The notes below the pieces were generated by a model. That model searched no databases, was not told where the DNA came from, and worked only from the letters and a program-made list of their open reading frames with translations. Both the position numbers and the translations under genes were made by a program. A DNA stretch of 64,000 bases from Pseudomonas chlororaphis (GTDB lineage: Bacteria > Pseudomonadota > Gammaproteobacteria > Pseudomonadales > Pseudomonadaceae), in assembly GCF_003731765.1 (NCBI RefSeq), contig NZ_MOAL01000002.1, positions 558,001 to 622,000 on the forward strand, written 5' to 3'. This document shows, in pieces, positions 43,261 through 51,883 of this stretch (positions are counted from its first letter, which is position 1; every line of letters starts with the position of its first letter).

Positions 43261-45312
43261 TTGAAGCTGGAACTCAAAAACAGCTTGTCGGTGAAGTTGC
43301 TCCGGGTTGTGCTGCTGTCGGCACTGATCGTGGGCGTGGTCCTGAGCTGCGCACAGATCGTTTTCGATGCTTATAAGACTCGGCAGGCAGTGGCCAACGA
43401 TGCCCAGCGCATCCTCGATATGTTTCGCGACCCCTCGACACAGGCCGTCTACAGCCTGGACCGTGAGATGGGCATGCAAGTCATTGAAGGCCTGTTCCAG
43501 GACGACGCCGTGCGCATGGCGTCCATCGGTCATCCCAACGAAACCATGCTCGCGGAGAAAAGCCGCGACCTGCAGAACTCCCCCAGCCGCTGGCTGACCG
43601 ACCTGATTCTTGGCCAAGAACGCACCTTCACCACCCAGTTGGTCGGCCGTGGCCCCTACAGCGAGTACTACGGCGACCTGAGCATCACCCTCGACACCGC
43701 CACTTACGGCCAGGGCTTTATCGTCAACTCGGTGATCATTTTCATCTCGGGTGTGCTGCGCGCCCTGGCCATGGGCCTGGTGCTGTACCTGGTCTATCAC
43801 TGGTTGCTGACCAAACCGCTGTCGCGAATCATCGAGCACCTGACCGACATCAACCCCGACCGTCCCAGCGAACACCAGATTCCTTTGCTCAAGGGCCATG
43901 AAAAAAACGAACTGGGGCTCTGGATCAACACCGCCAACCAGTTGCTGGCCTCCATCGAGCGCAACACCCACCTGCGCCACGAAGCGGAAAACAGCCTGCT
44001 GCGCATGGCCCAGTACGACTTCCTCACCGGCTTGCCAAACCGCCAGCAATTGCAGCAACAGCTGGACAAGATCCTGGTGGACGCCGGCCGCCTGCAACGC
44101 CGAGTAGCGGTGCTCTGTGTGGGCCTGGACGACTTCAAGGGCATCAACGAACAGTTCAGCTACCAGACCGGCGACCAACTGCTGCTGGCCCTGGCCGACC
44201 GCCTGCGTGCCCACAGCGGCCGCCTCGGTGCACTGGCCCGCCTGGGGGGCGACCAGTTCGCCCTGGTCCAGGCCGACATTGAACAACCCTACGAAGCAGC
44301 GGAACTGGCGCAGAGCATTCTCGACGACTTAGAGGCGGCGTTCGCCCTCGATCACCAACAGATCCGCCTGCGCGCCACCATCGGCATCACCTTGTTCCCG
44401 GAAGACGGCGACAGCACCGAAAAGCTGCTGCAGAAAGCCGAACAGACCATGACCCTGGCCAAGACCCGTTCGCGCAATCGCTATCAGTTCTACATCGCCA
44501 GCGTGGACAGCGAAATGCGCCGCCGCCGCGAGCTGGAGAAGGACCTGCGCGACGCCCTGGCCAAGGAGCAGTTCTACCTGGTCTATCAGCCGCAGATCAG
44601 CTACCGCGATCACCGGGTGGTGGGCGTCGAAGCGCTGATCCGCTGGCAGCACCCGGAACACGGCCTGGTGCCACCGGACCTGTTCATTCCCCTGGCCGAA
44701 CAGAACGGCACCATCATCGCCATCGGCGAGTGGGTGCTGGACCAGGCCTGCCGCCAGCTGCGCGAATGGCATGACCTGGGCTTCAGCGACCTGCGCATGG
44801 CGGTCAACCTGTCCACCGTGCAACTGCACCATGCCGAACTGCCGCGGGTGGTCAACAACCTGATGCAGATGTACCGCCTGCCGCCCCGCAGCCTGGAACT
44901 GGAAGTCACCGAAACCGGCCTGATGGACGACATCAGCACGGCCGCCCAGCACCTGCTCAGCCTGCGTCGCTCCGGGGCGCTGATTGCCATCGATGACTTC
45001 GGCACCGGCTATTCATCCCTGAGTTACCTCAAGAGCCTGCCCCTGGACAAAATCAAGATCGACAAGAGTTTCGTCCAGGACCTGCTGGACGATGATGACG
45101 ATGCGACCATCGTCCGGGCCATCATCCAATTGGGCAAAAGCCTGGGCATGCAGGTCATCGCCGAAGGCGTGGAAACCGCCGAGCAAGAGGCCTACATCAT
45201 CTCCGAGGGCTGCCACGAGGGTCAGGGCTACCACTACAGTAAACCCCTGCCGGCACGTGAGTTGAGCGCCTACCTGAAACACGCCCAGCGCAGCAACGCG
45301 GCGATCCTCTGA
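43261..45312 (+). CDS. bifA: Membrane cyclic di-GMP phosphodiesterase BifA (degenerate GGDEF plus EAL)
   Basis: A 683-residue inner-membrane protein. Helices lie at about 12-32 and 155-182 around a periplasmic domain, and a HAMP-like region at about 180-235 follows. A GGDEF domain reads GGDQF (residues 329-333), so its catalytic Glu is lost and it should not make c-di-GMP. A complete EAL domain begins with EALIRW (457-462) and contains DDFGTGYSSLSYL and a later IDKSFV and EGVET. This matches BifA of P. aeruginosa (same GGDQF and neighbour sodB), which degrades c-di-GMP and promotes swarming. The start is TTG at 43261, following AAGGAA. Confidence 0.9.
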   Translation: MKLELKNSLSVKLLRVVLLSALIVGVVLSCAQIVFDAYKTRQAVANDAQRILDMFRDPSTQAVYSLDREMGMQVIEGLFQDDAVRMASIGHPNETMLAEKSRDLQNSPSRWLTDLILGQERTFTTQLVGRGPYSEYYGDLSITLDTATYGQGFIVNSVIIFISGVLRALAMGLVLYLVYHWLLTKPLSRIIEHLTDINPDRPSEHQIPLLKGHEKNELGLWINTANQLLASIERNTHLRHEAENSLLRMAQYDFLTGLPNRQQLQQQLDKILVDAGRLQRRVAVLCVGLDDFKGINEQFSYQTGDQLLLALADRLRAHSGRLGALARLGGDQFALVQADIEQPYEAAELAQSILDDLEAAFALDHQQIRLRATIGITLFPEDGDSTEKLLQKAEQTMTLAKTRSRNRYQFYIASVDSEMRRRRELEKDLRDALAKEQFYLVYQPQISYRDHRVVGVEALIRWQHPEHGLVPPDLFIPLAEQNGTIIAIGEWVLDQACRQLREWHDLGFSDLRMAVNLSTVQLHHAELPRVVNNLMQMYRLPPRSLELEVTETGLMDDISTAAQHLLSLRRSGALIAIDDFGTGYSSLSYLKSLPLDKIKIDKSFVQDLLDDDDDATIVRAIIQLGKSLGMQVIAEGVETAEQEAYIISEGCHEGQGYHYSKPLPARELSAYLKHAQRSNAAIL

Positions 45313-45393
45313 AGCGGCCTCGGCACCGGCCCCACTGACCCAGCGCAATCAACCTGTGAATAAGAAATATTTACAGGTACAACCCTTTACACC

Positions 45394-45414
45394 TAATGCA
45401 AATCTTTCGCATTA
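45394..45414 (+). promoter_or_regulatory. Candidate Fur box upstream of the imelysin operon
   Basis: TAATGC-AAATCTTTC-GCATTA is a perfect 6-bp inverted repeat around a 9-base centre. It fits the Fur consensus half-sites (TGCAAAT-C-TTTCGCA matches 9 of 14 positions of the 7-1-7 model). It is 59 bases before the imelysin start codon and suits iron repression. No footprint is available. Confidence 0.55.
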
Positions 45415-45472
45415 TGTTGCAGTTTTGCGCGCCCCCGCGCCCGTCTACCCCTCTCGAAGCAGGATGTTCGCC

Positions 45473-46816
45473 ATGATTCGTATGCCTCTGGCTACCGCCA
45501 GTCTGTTGGCCATCGCTATTTCCCTCGCCGGTTGCGGCGAAGGCAAAGACAAGGCTGCCGCACCGCAAGCGCCAACCGCAGCTGCCAGCACGGCTGCTCC
45601 TGCGGCGGCTGCCAACGCCGGCAAAGTCGACGAAGCCGCCGCCAAGGCCGTGGTCGCGCATTACGCCGACATGGTCTTCGCCGTCTACAGCGATGCCGAA
45701 TCCACTGCGAAAACCCTGCAAACCGCAGTCGACGCCTTCCTTGCGAAGCCCAATGACGAAACCCTGAAAGCCGCCAAGGCCGCCTGGGTCGCTGCACGCG
45801 TGCCTTACCTGCAGAGCGAAGTGTTCCGTTTCGGCAACACCATCATTGATGACTGGGAAGGTCAGGTGAACGCCTGGCCGCTGGACGAAGGCCTGATCGA
45901 CTACGTCGACAAGTCCTACGAACACGCCCTGGGCAACCCGGGTGCCACCGCCAACATCATCGCCAACACTGAAGTACAGGTCGGCGAAGACAAGGTCGAC
46001 GTCAAAGACATCACCCCGGAAAAACTCGCCAGCCTCAATGAGCTGGGCGGTTCCGAGGCCAACGTCGCCACCGGCTACCACGCCATCGAATTCCTGCTCT
46101 GGGGCCAAGACCTCAACGGCACCGGCCCAGGCGCCGGCGCTCGTCCTGCGTCCGACTACCTGGAAGGCGCCGGCGCTACCGGTGGCCACAACGAACGTCG
46201 TCGTGCCTACCTGAAAGCCGTGACCCAACTGCTGGTCACCGACCTGGAAGAAATGGTCGGCAACTGGAAGCCCAACGTGGCTGACAACTACCGCGCCACC
46301 CTGGAAGCCGAACCGGCTGAAACCGGCTTGCGCAAAATGCTCTTCGGCATGGGCAGCCTCTCCCTGGGCGAACTGGCGGGCGAGCGGATGAAAGTATCCC
46401 TGGAAGCCAACTCGCCGGAAGACGAGCAGGACTGCTTCAGCGACAACACCCACAACTCGCACTTCTACGACGCCAAGGGCGTGCGTAACGTCTACCTGGG
46501 CGAATACACCCGCGTCGACGGCACCAAGCTGACCGGCGCCAGCCTGTCGTCCCTGGTGGCCAAGGCCGACCCGGCCGCCGACGCGGCCCTCAAGGCCGAT
46601 CTGGAAGCCACCGAAGCCAAGATCCAGGTCATGGTCGATCACGCCAACAAGGGTGAGCACTACGACCAGTTGATCGCCGCCGGCAACACCGCAGGCAACC
46701 AGATCGTGCGCGACGCCATCGCCTCCCTGGTGAAGCAGACCGGCTCGATCGAGCAGGCTGCCGGCAAGCTGGGCATCAGCGACCTGAACCCGGACAACGC
46801 CGATCACGAATTCTGA
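45473..46816 (+). CDS. icmP: Imelysin-family periplasmic lipoprotein (IcmP-like, M75 family)
   Basis: A 447-residue protein: lipoprotein signal (MIRMPLATASLLAIAISLAGC; lipobox LAGC, Cys21), an Ala-rich linker, then the imelysin domain. The family motif GxHxxE is present as GYHAIE (201-206, with H203 and E206), which in EfeO-type proteins contributes to metal binding. In P. aeruginosa the homologous gene in this position encodes the insulin-cleaving metalloproteinase IcmP. I prefer the ATG at 45473, because the AGG before it is correctly spaced; 45464 lies too close to it. A Fur-box-like palindrome precedes it and a terminator follows. It heads the iron cluster to 50584. Confidence 0.82.
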   Translation: MIRMPLATASLLAIAISLAGCGEGKDKAAAPQAPTAAASTAAPAAAANAGKVDEAAAKAVVAHYADMVFAVYSDAESTAKTLQTAVDAFLAKPNDETLKAAKAAWVAARVPYLQSEVFRFGNTIIDDWEGQVNAWPLDEGLIDYVDKSYEHALGNPGATANIIANTEVQVGEDKVDVKDITPEKLASLNELGGSEANVATGYHAIEFLLWGQDLNGTGPGAGARPASDYLEGAGATGGHNERRRAYLKAVTQLLVTDLEEMVGNWKPNVADNYRATLEAEPAETGLRKMLFGMGSLSLGELAGERMKVSLEANSPEDEQDCFSDNTHNSHFYDAKGVRNVYLGEYTRVDGTKLTGASLSSLVAKADPAADAALKADLEATEAKIQVMVDHANKGEHYDQLIAAGNTAGNQIVRDAIASLVKQTGSIEQAAGKLGISDLNPDNADHEF

Positions 46817-46831
46817 TCGCTGCGTCTGCAT

Positions 46832-46860
46832 AAAAAGGCGGCCTGATGGCCGCCTTTTTT
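46832..46860 (+). terminator. Intrinsic terminator after icmP
   Basis: TAAAAAGGCGGCC-TGAT-GGCCGCCTTTTTT makes a GC-rich stem with a T-tract. Read-through would be needed to express the next gene from the same promoter. Confidence 0.88.
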
Positions 46861-46959
46861 ATTTGCTCTGCATCAAACCAAACGATAATTCCTCTTATTC
46901 AATCCCCCCTGCCCTGTTAGACTTTGCGCCCTTGTTTTGCTCGTCTTGCAGGATGTCCG

Positions 46960-48387
46960 ATGCCCCCGCTGCTGCTTCGCTGCACCGCACTCTTCATGGC
47001 CCTGGGCCTGAGTGCCTGCGATGATGCCCCGCGCTTTACCCAGGCCGAACCGGGTGAAGCCCGTTCGGGCGGTGCAGCGACCGTGCGCAAGACCGACCAG
47101 AATGCTTATTCCCTGCCTTCCGCCAACCTGTCGCCGACCCGGCGCCTGGACTTCAGCGTGGGCAACAGCTTCTTCCGCAGCCCCTGGGTGATCGCCCCGT
47201 CCACCACCACTGCGCGCGATGGCCTGGGCCCGTTGTTCAACACCAATGCCTGCCAGAACTGCCATGTCAAAGACGGCCGTGGCCATCCGCCGGCACCGGA
47301 TGCGGAAAACGCCGTGTCGATGCTGGTGCGCCTGTCGATCCCCGATGCACCGCAATACGCCAAGGTCATCGAGCAGATGGGCGTAGTCCCGGAACCGGTC
47401 TACGGCGGGCAGCTGCAGGACATGGCCGTGCCCGGCGTGGCCCCGGAAGGCAAGGTGCGGGTCGACTATGAGCCGCTGCCCGTGCGTTTCAAGGACGGCA
47501 CCCTGGTGGAGTTGCGCAAACCGCGGCTGCAGATCACCCAACTGGGCTACGGACCGATGCACCCCGAGACGCAATTCTCTGCCAGGGTGGCGCCGCCGAT
47601 GATCGGCCTGGGGTTGCTGGAAGCCATTCCCGAGGCGGCGATCCTGGCCAATGCCGCCGAGCAGGGCAAAGCCAAAAATGGCATTGCCGGCCGGCCGAAC
47701 TGGGTCTGGGACGATGCCCAGGCCAAAACCGTTCTCGGGCGTTTTGGCTGGAAAGCCGGGCAACCCAACCTCAATCAACAAAATGTTCACGCGTTCTCTG
47801 GTGATATGGGCCTGACCACCGGCCTGAGACCCTTTGATGATTGCACCGACACCCAGACCGCCTGTAAGCAGGCCCCCAATGGCAACGGCCCGGACGGCGA
47901 ACCGGAAGTCAGCGAGAACATCCTGCGCCTGGTGCTGTTCTACACCCGTAACCTGGCCGTTCCCGCTCGCCGCGACGTGGGCGCCGAGCAGGTCCTGGCC
48001 GGCAAGAATCTGTTCTACCAGGCCGGCTGCCAATCCTGTCACACGCCACAATTCACCACCGCGGCCGATGCTGCGGAACCTGAACTGGCCAATCAAGTGA
48101 TTCGCCCCTACAGCGACCTGCTGTTGCATGACATGGGCGAAGGACTGGCCGACCACCGCAGCGAATTCAAGGCCGGCGGCCGCGACTGGCGCACCCCGCC
48201 GCTGTGGGGCATCGGCCTGAGCGAAACGGTCAGTGGCCACAGCCAGTTCCTGCATGACGGCCGCGCCCGCAACCTACTCGAAGCCGTGCTCTGGCACGGT
48301 GGCGAAGCCCAAGCGGCGCAGCAACAGGTATTAACCTTCAATGCCCAACAGCGCGCCGCGTTGCTGGCATTCCTGAATTCTCTATAA
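46960..48387 (+). CDS. Di-heme oxidoreductase-like protein (DUF1111, two CxxCH)
   Basis: A 475-residue lipoprotein (signal MPPLLLRCTALFMALGLSAC; lipobox LSAC, Cys20) with two c-type heme-binding motifs, C98-QN-C101-H and C357-QS-C360-H. The DUF1111 family is described as a putative thiol oxidoreductase with two cytochrome c domains. Segments PLFNTNACQNCHVKDGRGH and NLFYQAGCQSCHTPQF carry the hemes. The gene lies between two imelysin genes, where the DyP peroxidase EfeB would be in EfeUOB. It may oxidise Fe(II) or move electrons in periplasmic iron handling (inference). The start ATG at 46960 follows AGGATG-type ribosome bases. Confidence 0.82.
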   Translation: MPPLLLRCTALFMALGLSACDDAPRFTQAEPGEARSGGAATVRKTDQNAYSLPSANLSPTRRLDFSVGNSFFRSPWVIAPSTTTARDGLGPLFNTNACQNCHVKDGRGHPPAPDAENAVSMLVRLSIPDAPQYAKVIEQMGVVPEPVYGGQLQDMAVPGVAPEGKVRVDYEPLPVRFKDGTLVELRKPRLQITQLGYGPMHPETQFSARVAPPMIGLGLLEAIPEAAILANAAEQGKAKNGIAGRPNWVWDDAQAKTVLGRFGWKAGQPNLNQQNVHAFSGDMGLTTGLRPFDDCTDTQTACKQAPNGNGPDGEPEVSENILRLVLFYTRNLAVPARRDVGAEQVLAGKNLFYQAGCQSCHTPQFTTAADAAEPELANQVIRPYSDLLLHDMGEGLADHRSEFKAGGRDWRTPPLWGIGLSETVSGHSQFLHDGRARNLLEAVLWHGGEAQAAQQQVLTFNAQQRAALLAFLNSL

Positions 48388-48419
48388 ACGCCTTCTCTAA
48401 AAGAAACGGGAGCCCGAAC

Positions 48420-49484
48420 ATGTTCCGCCCCAAACTGCTCTTCACCAGCCTTGCCGCCATCGCCTTGGGCGCCTGCTCACCCCAGGACCCACAAGCCGTG
48501 ACGTCTGCCGCCATCGCCAAACAAGTGATCCTGCCGACGTACAGCCGCTGGGTCGACGCCGACCGCCAACTGGCCATCAGCGCCCTGGCGTTCTGCGAAG
48601 GCAAAGAGAACCTGGACACCGCACGTGCCGACTTCCTCCACGCGCAAAAAGCCTGGGCTGAGTTGCAGCCGCTGTTGATCGGCCCGCTGGCCGAGGGCAA
48701 CCGCGCTTGGCAGGTGCAGTTCTGGCCGGACAAAAAGAACCTGGTGGGCCGTCAGGTCGAACAGCTGGTCACCGCCAGCCCGCAGATCGACGCCGCTGCC
48801 CTGGCCAAGTCCAGTGTTGTGGTGCAGGGCCTCTCGGCCTACGAATACATTCTGTTCGACGCCAAGGTCGACATGGCTAACAGCGAGCAGAAAGCCCGTT
48901 ATTGCCCCCTGCTGACCGCCATTGGCGAACGTCAGAAGCAACTGGCCGAGGAAATCCTCTCCAGCTGGAACACCAACGACGGCATGCTGGCGCAGATGAG
49001 CAAGTTCCCCAACCAGCGCTACGCCGACTCCCACGAAGCGATTGCCGACCTGCTGCGGGTCCAGGTCACCGCCCTGGACACCCTGAAGAAAAAGCTCGGC
49101 ACCCCGATGGGACGCCAGAGCAAGGGCATTCCCCAGCCATTCCAAGCCGATGCCTGGCGCAGCCAGTCGTCCCTGCAGAGCCTGGAAGCCAGCCTCAGCG
49201 CGGCGCAAACCGTCTGGGCTGGGGTCGACAACAAAGGCCTGCGCGGCCTGTTGCCGGCTGAGCAGAAGCCGTTGGCCGAGAAGATCGACGCCGCCTATGC
49301 CGCGTCCCTCAAGCTGTTCGCCAGCAGCCAGCGCTCCCTAAGTGAAATGCTCAACGACGACGCCGGGCGCCAGCAACTCAATGATCTCTACGACAGCCTC
49401 AACGTGGTCCATCGCCTGCATGAAGGCGAACTGGCCAAGGCGCTGGGCATTCAACTGGGCTTCAACGCCAACGACGGTGACTGA
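48420..49484 (+). CDS. Second imelysin-family lipoprotein, with altered metal motif
   Basis: A 354-residue protein with a lipoprotein signal (MFRPKLLFTSLAAIALGAC; lipobox LGAC, Cys19) and an imelysin domain (VILPTYSRWVDADRQLA, FLHAQKAWAELQPLLIGPL). The position of the GxHxxE motif reads GLSAYE (137-142): the His is replaced by Ser139, while E142 is kept. It may therefore bind metal weakly or differently from the first imelysin. The start follows GGGAG. It is 32 bases after the di-heme gene, and its stop TGA overlaps the ATG of the DUF1513 gene by one base, so the three are co-transcribed. Confidence 0.8.
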   Translation: MFRPKLLFTSLAAIALGACSPQDPQAVTSAAIAKQVILPTYSRWVDADRQLAISALAFCEGKENLDTARADFLHAQKAWAELQPLLIGPLAEGNRAWQVQFWPDKKNLVGRQVEQLVTASPQIDAAALAKSSVVVQGLSAYEYILFDAKVDMANSEQKARYCPLLTAIGERQKQLAEEILSSWNTNDGMLAQMSKFPNQRYADSHEAIADLLRVQVTALDTLKKKLGTPMGRQSKGIPQPFQADAWRSQSSLQSLEASLSAAQTVWAGVDNKGLRGLLPAEQKPLAEKIDAAYAASLKLFASSQRSLSEMLNDDAGRQQLNDLYDSLNVVHRLHEGELAKALGIQLGFNANDGD

Positions 49485-50584
49485 TGATGCTGCGACGTCA
49501 GGCTTTGGCACTGGGCAGCCTGCTGCTCAGCGCCGTGACCTTGGGTGGCTGGACGCTGTTCAAGCAAAAGGACAAGCCGCCGGTACTGCTGTCGGCCAGG
49601 GATGATGGGGACGGCAAGCATTACGCCGTCGGTTATCAACTGGACGGCAAACAGCTGTTTGCCACCCAGGTCGGCCAACGTTGCCACGACATCATCAACC
49701 ACCCGAGCTTGCCGATTGCCCTGTTCGTCGCCCGCCGCCCGGGCACCGAAAGCTACCTGATCGACCTGCGTGACGGCCGCTTGCTGCAAACCCTGGTGTC
49801 CCGGCCCAACCGGCACTTCTACGGGCATGCGGTGATCCACAAGAGCGGCGACTGGCTGTACGCCACCGAGAACGACACCCTGGATCCCGGCCGCGGCCTG
49901 CTCGGGGTGTACCGGTTCGAAGGCGAGCGCCTGGTGCATGACAGCGAGATCTCGACCCACGGCATCGGGCCCCACCAGGTGTCGTGGATGCCCGACGGCG
50001 AGACCCTGGTGGTGGCCAACGGCGGTATCCGTACCGAAGCCGAAAGCCGGGTAGAGATGAACCTCAACGCCATGGAGCCGAGCCTGGTGCTGATGCAGCG
50101 CGACGGCACCCTGCTGAGCAAGGAAACCCTGGCCCAGCAGATGAACAGCGTGCGCCACATGGGCATTGCCAGCGACGGCACCATCGTCACCGGCCAGCAG
50201 TTCATGGGCGCCGCCCATGAGTCCTCCGAGTTGCTGGCCATCAAACGCCCCGGCCAGCCCTTCGTGGCCTTTCCGGTGGCCGAGCATCAGCTACAAGCCA
50301 TGGGGCACTACACCGCCAGTGTCGCGGTGCACAGCGAACTGCGCCTGGTGGCCCTGACGGCTCCCCGGGGCAACCGCTTTTTCATCTGGGACCTGGACAG
50401 CGGCGAGGTGCGCCTGGACGCCCCTCTGCCCGACTGTGCAGGCGTTGGCGCGGTGGCCGATGGCTTCGTGGTGACCTCCGGGCAAGGGCGTTGCCGATTC
50501 TACGACTGCCGCCAGAAACAGCTTGTAGCAAAACCCCTGGACCTGCCCGCAGGCCTTTGGGACAACCATCTGCATTTGATCTAG
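49484..50584 (+). CDS. DUF1513 domain-containing periplasmic protein
   Basis: A 366-residue protein with a Tat-like signal (MMLRRQALALGSLLLSAVTLGGW). It is a beta-propeller-like protein of repeated strands ending in GxxWDxx-like turns (DNHLHLI at the end), with DUF1513 segments GVGAVADGFVVTSGQGRCRFY, SWMPDGETLVVANGG and GIGPHQVSWMPDG. DUF1513 occurs beside imelysin genes in many pseudomonads, and no reaction is known. It overlaps the second imelysin stop by one base (TGATG). Two inverted repeats follow (50591-50615 and 50621-50638). Confidence 0.8.
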   Translation: MMLRRQALALGSLLLSAVTLGGWTLFKQKDKPPVLLSARDDGDGKHYAVGYQLDGKQLFATQVGQRCHDIINHPSLPIALFVARRPGTESYLIDLRDGRLLQTLVSRPNRHFYGHAVIHKSGDWLYATENDTLDPGRGLLGVYRFEGERLVHDSEISTHGIGPHQVSWMPDGETLVVANGGIRTEAESRVEMNLNAMEPSLVLMQRDGTLLSKETLAQQMNSVRHMGIASDGTIVTGQQFMGAAHESSELLAIKRPGQPFVAFPVAEHQLQAMGHYTASVAVHSELRLVALTAPRGNRFFIWDLDSGEVRLDAPLPDCAGVGAVADGFVVTSGQGRCRFYDCRQKQLVAKPLDLPAGLWDNHLHLI

Positions 50585-50590
50585 AGTCGC

Positions 50591-50638
50591 GCCCTTCGCC
50601 GCGCTGGCGAAGGGCGTACGGATGGCCGGATAGCCATC
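50591..50638. other. Two hairpins between the DUF1513 gene and mexV
   Basis: GCCCTTCGCC-GCGCT-GGCGAAGGGC (50591-50615) is a perfect 10-bp stem, followed by GATGGC-CGGATA-GCCATC (50621-50638). Neither has a T-tract. They may slow transcription or stabilise the upstream transcript's end. Confidence 0.5.
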
Positions 50639-50718
50639 TGGAACAGCCCTGCAAGTCGGAGTAATGTTCCCGGCTACCACGCTTGTCTTTCCCGGCTTTT
50701 TCTCCAAGGAAACGGAAT

Positions 50719-51870
50719 ATGCTGCGTCGCCGCATGCTGATCATGTTGGGCATTGTCTTGTTGGTCGTGCTGTTACTGGCCGGCTACAAGGCGTTCTCCA
50801 TCTACCAGATGGTCCAGATGTTCTCGGTGCCCAAGCCGCCGATCAGCGTTGCCGTGGCGACGGCCAACGAGCAGCCCTGGCAGGAACGCCTGCCCAGTGT
50901 CGGCACCCTCAAGGCCCTGCAAGGGGTCAACCTCAGCCTGGAAGTGGCTGGCACGGTGAAGGACCTGCAGTTCCAGTCCGGGCAGAAGGTCAAAGCCGGG
51001 CAACCTTTGCTGCAACTGGACAACGCCGTGGAAAGCGCCCTGCTGGAAACGGCCCAGGCCGACCTCGGCCTGGCCCAGCTGGACTATGGGCGCGGCAGCC
51101 AACTGGTGGGTAGCCAGGCCATTTCCAAAGGCGAGTTCGACCGACTCTCGGCGCAACTGCAAAAGAACAAGGCCACGGTCAACCAACTCAAGGCGTCCTT
51201 GGCCAAGAAGCGCATCCTCGCGCCCTTCAGCGGCACCATCGGCATTCGCCAGGTGGACGTCGGCGACTACCTGGCCAGCGGCACGGTGGTCGCCACCCTG
51301 CAGGACCTGAGCAGCCTTTACCTGGACTTCTACGTACCGGAACAATCGGTGCCCGCCATCAGCCTCGGCCAGGCCGTACAGATCAGCGTCTCCGCCTACC
51401 CGGGCGAGCATTTCACCGGCAACATCAGCGCGATCAACCCCAAGGTCGAGAGCACCACCCGCAACGTGCTGGTTCGCGCCACCCTGGCCAACCCCGACAG
51501 CAAGCTGCTGCCAGGCATGTTCGCCGACTTGCAAGTGCTGCTGGCCAACCCCAAGAACCGCGTGGTGCTGCCGGAAAGCACCATCACCTACACCCTCTAT
51601 GGCAACTCGGTGTATGTGGTGGCGCAGAAGAAGGCCGCTGACGGCAGCCTGGAGAAGGACGACAAGGGCCAGCCGATCCTGATCGCCGAACGGCGCTTCG
51701 TCGACACCGGCGAACGCCGCAGCGGCCTGGTGCTGATCAACAAGGGCGTGGCTCAGGGCGAGCAAGTGGTCAGCGCCGGCCAGATCAAACTGGACAATGG
51801 CGCACACATCGCCATCAGCCCGGACAAATTGCTGCCAGCCCCACAGAACAGCCCGCCTCGCGCTGACTGA
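50719..51870 (+). CDS. mexV: RND efflux periplasmic adaptor, MexV-like
   Basis: A 383-residue membrane fusion protein linking an RND pump to an outer-membrane channel. One N-terminal helix (LIMLGIVLLVVLLLAGYKAF, about 7-26) is followed by the barrel-sandwich hybrid. That has GVNLSLEVAGTVKDLQFQSGQKVKAGQPLLQLDN, the helical hairpin about 95-150, and IRQVDVGDYLASGTVVATLQDLSSLYLDF. The ATG at 50719 follows AAGGA. The name follows synteny with P. aeruginosa mexVW beside the imelysin genes and strong family likeness; substrates are inferred. No outer-membrane channel gene is present, so OprM is a likely partner. Confidence 0.85.
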   Translation: MLRRRMLIMLGIVLLVVLLLAGYKAFSIYQMVQMFSVPKPPISVAVATANEQPWQERLPSVGTLKALQGVNLSLEVAGTVKDLQFQSGQKVKAGQPLLQLDNAVESALLETAQADLGLAQLDYGRGSQLVGSQAISKGEFDRLSAQLQKNKATVNQLKASLAKKRILAPFSGTIGIRQVDVGDYLASGTVVATLQDLSSLYLDFYVPEQSVPAISLGQAVQISVSAYPGEHFTGNISAINPKVESTTRNVLVRATLANPDSKLLPGMFADLQVLLANPKNRVVLPESTITYTLYGNSVYVVAQKKAADGSLEKDDKGQPILIAERRFVDTGERRSGLVLINKGVAQGEQVVSAGQIKLDNGAHIAISPDKLLPAPQNSPPRAD

Positions 51871-51883
51871 TCAAGGAACCCCC

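Noticed and set aside
46876..46905. Fur-like sequence before the di-heme gene (GATAATTCCTCTTATTC)
   Set aside because: Only one half-site matches and there is no symmetry.
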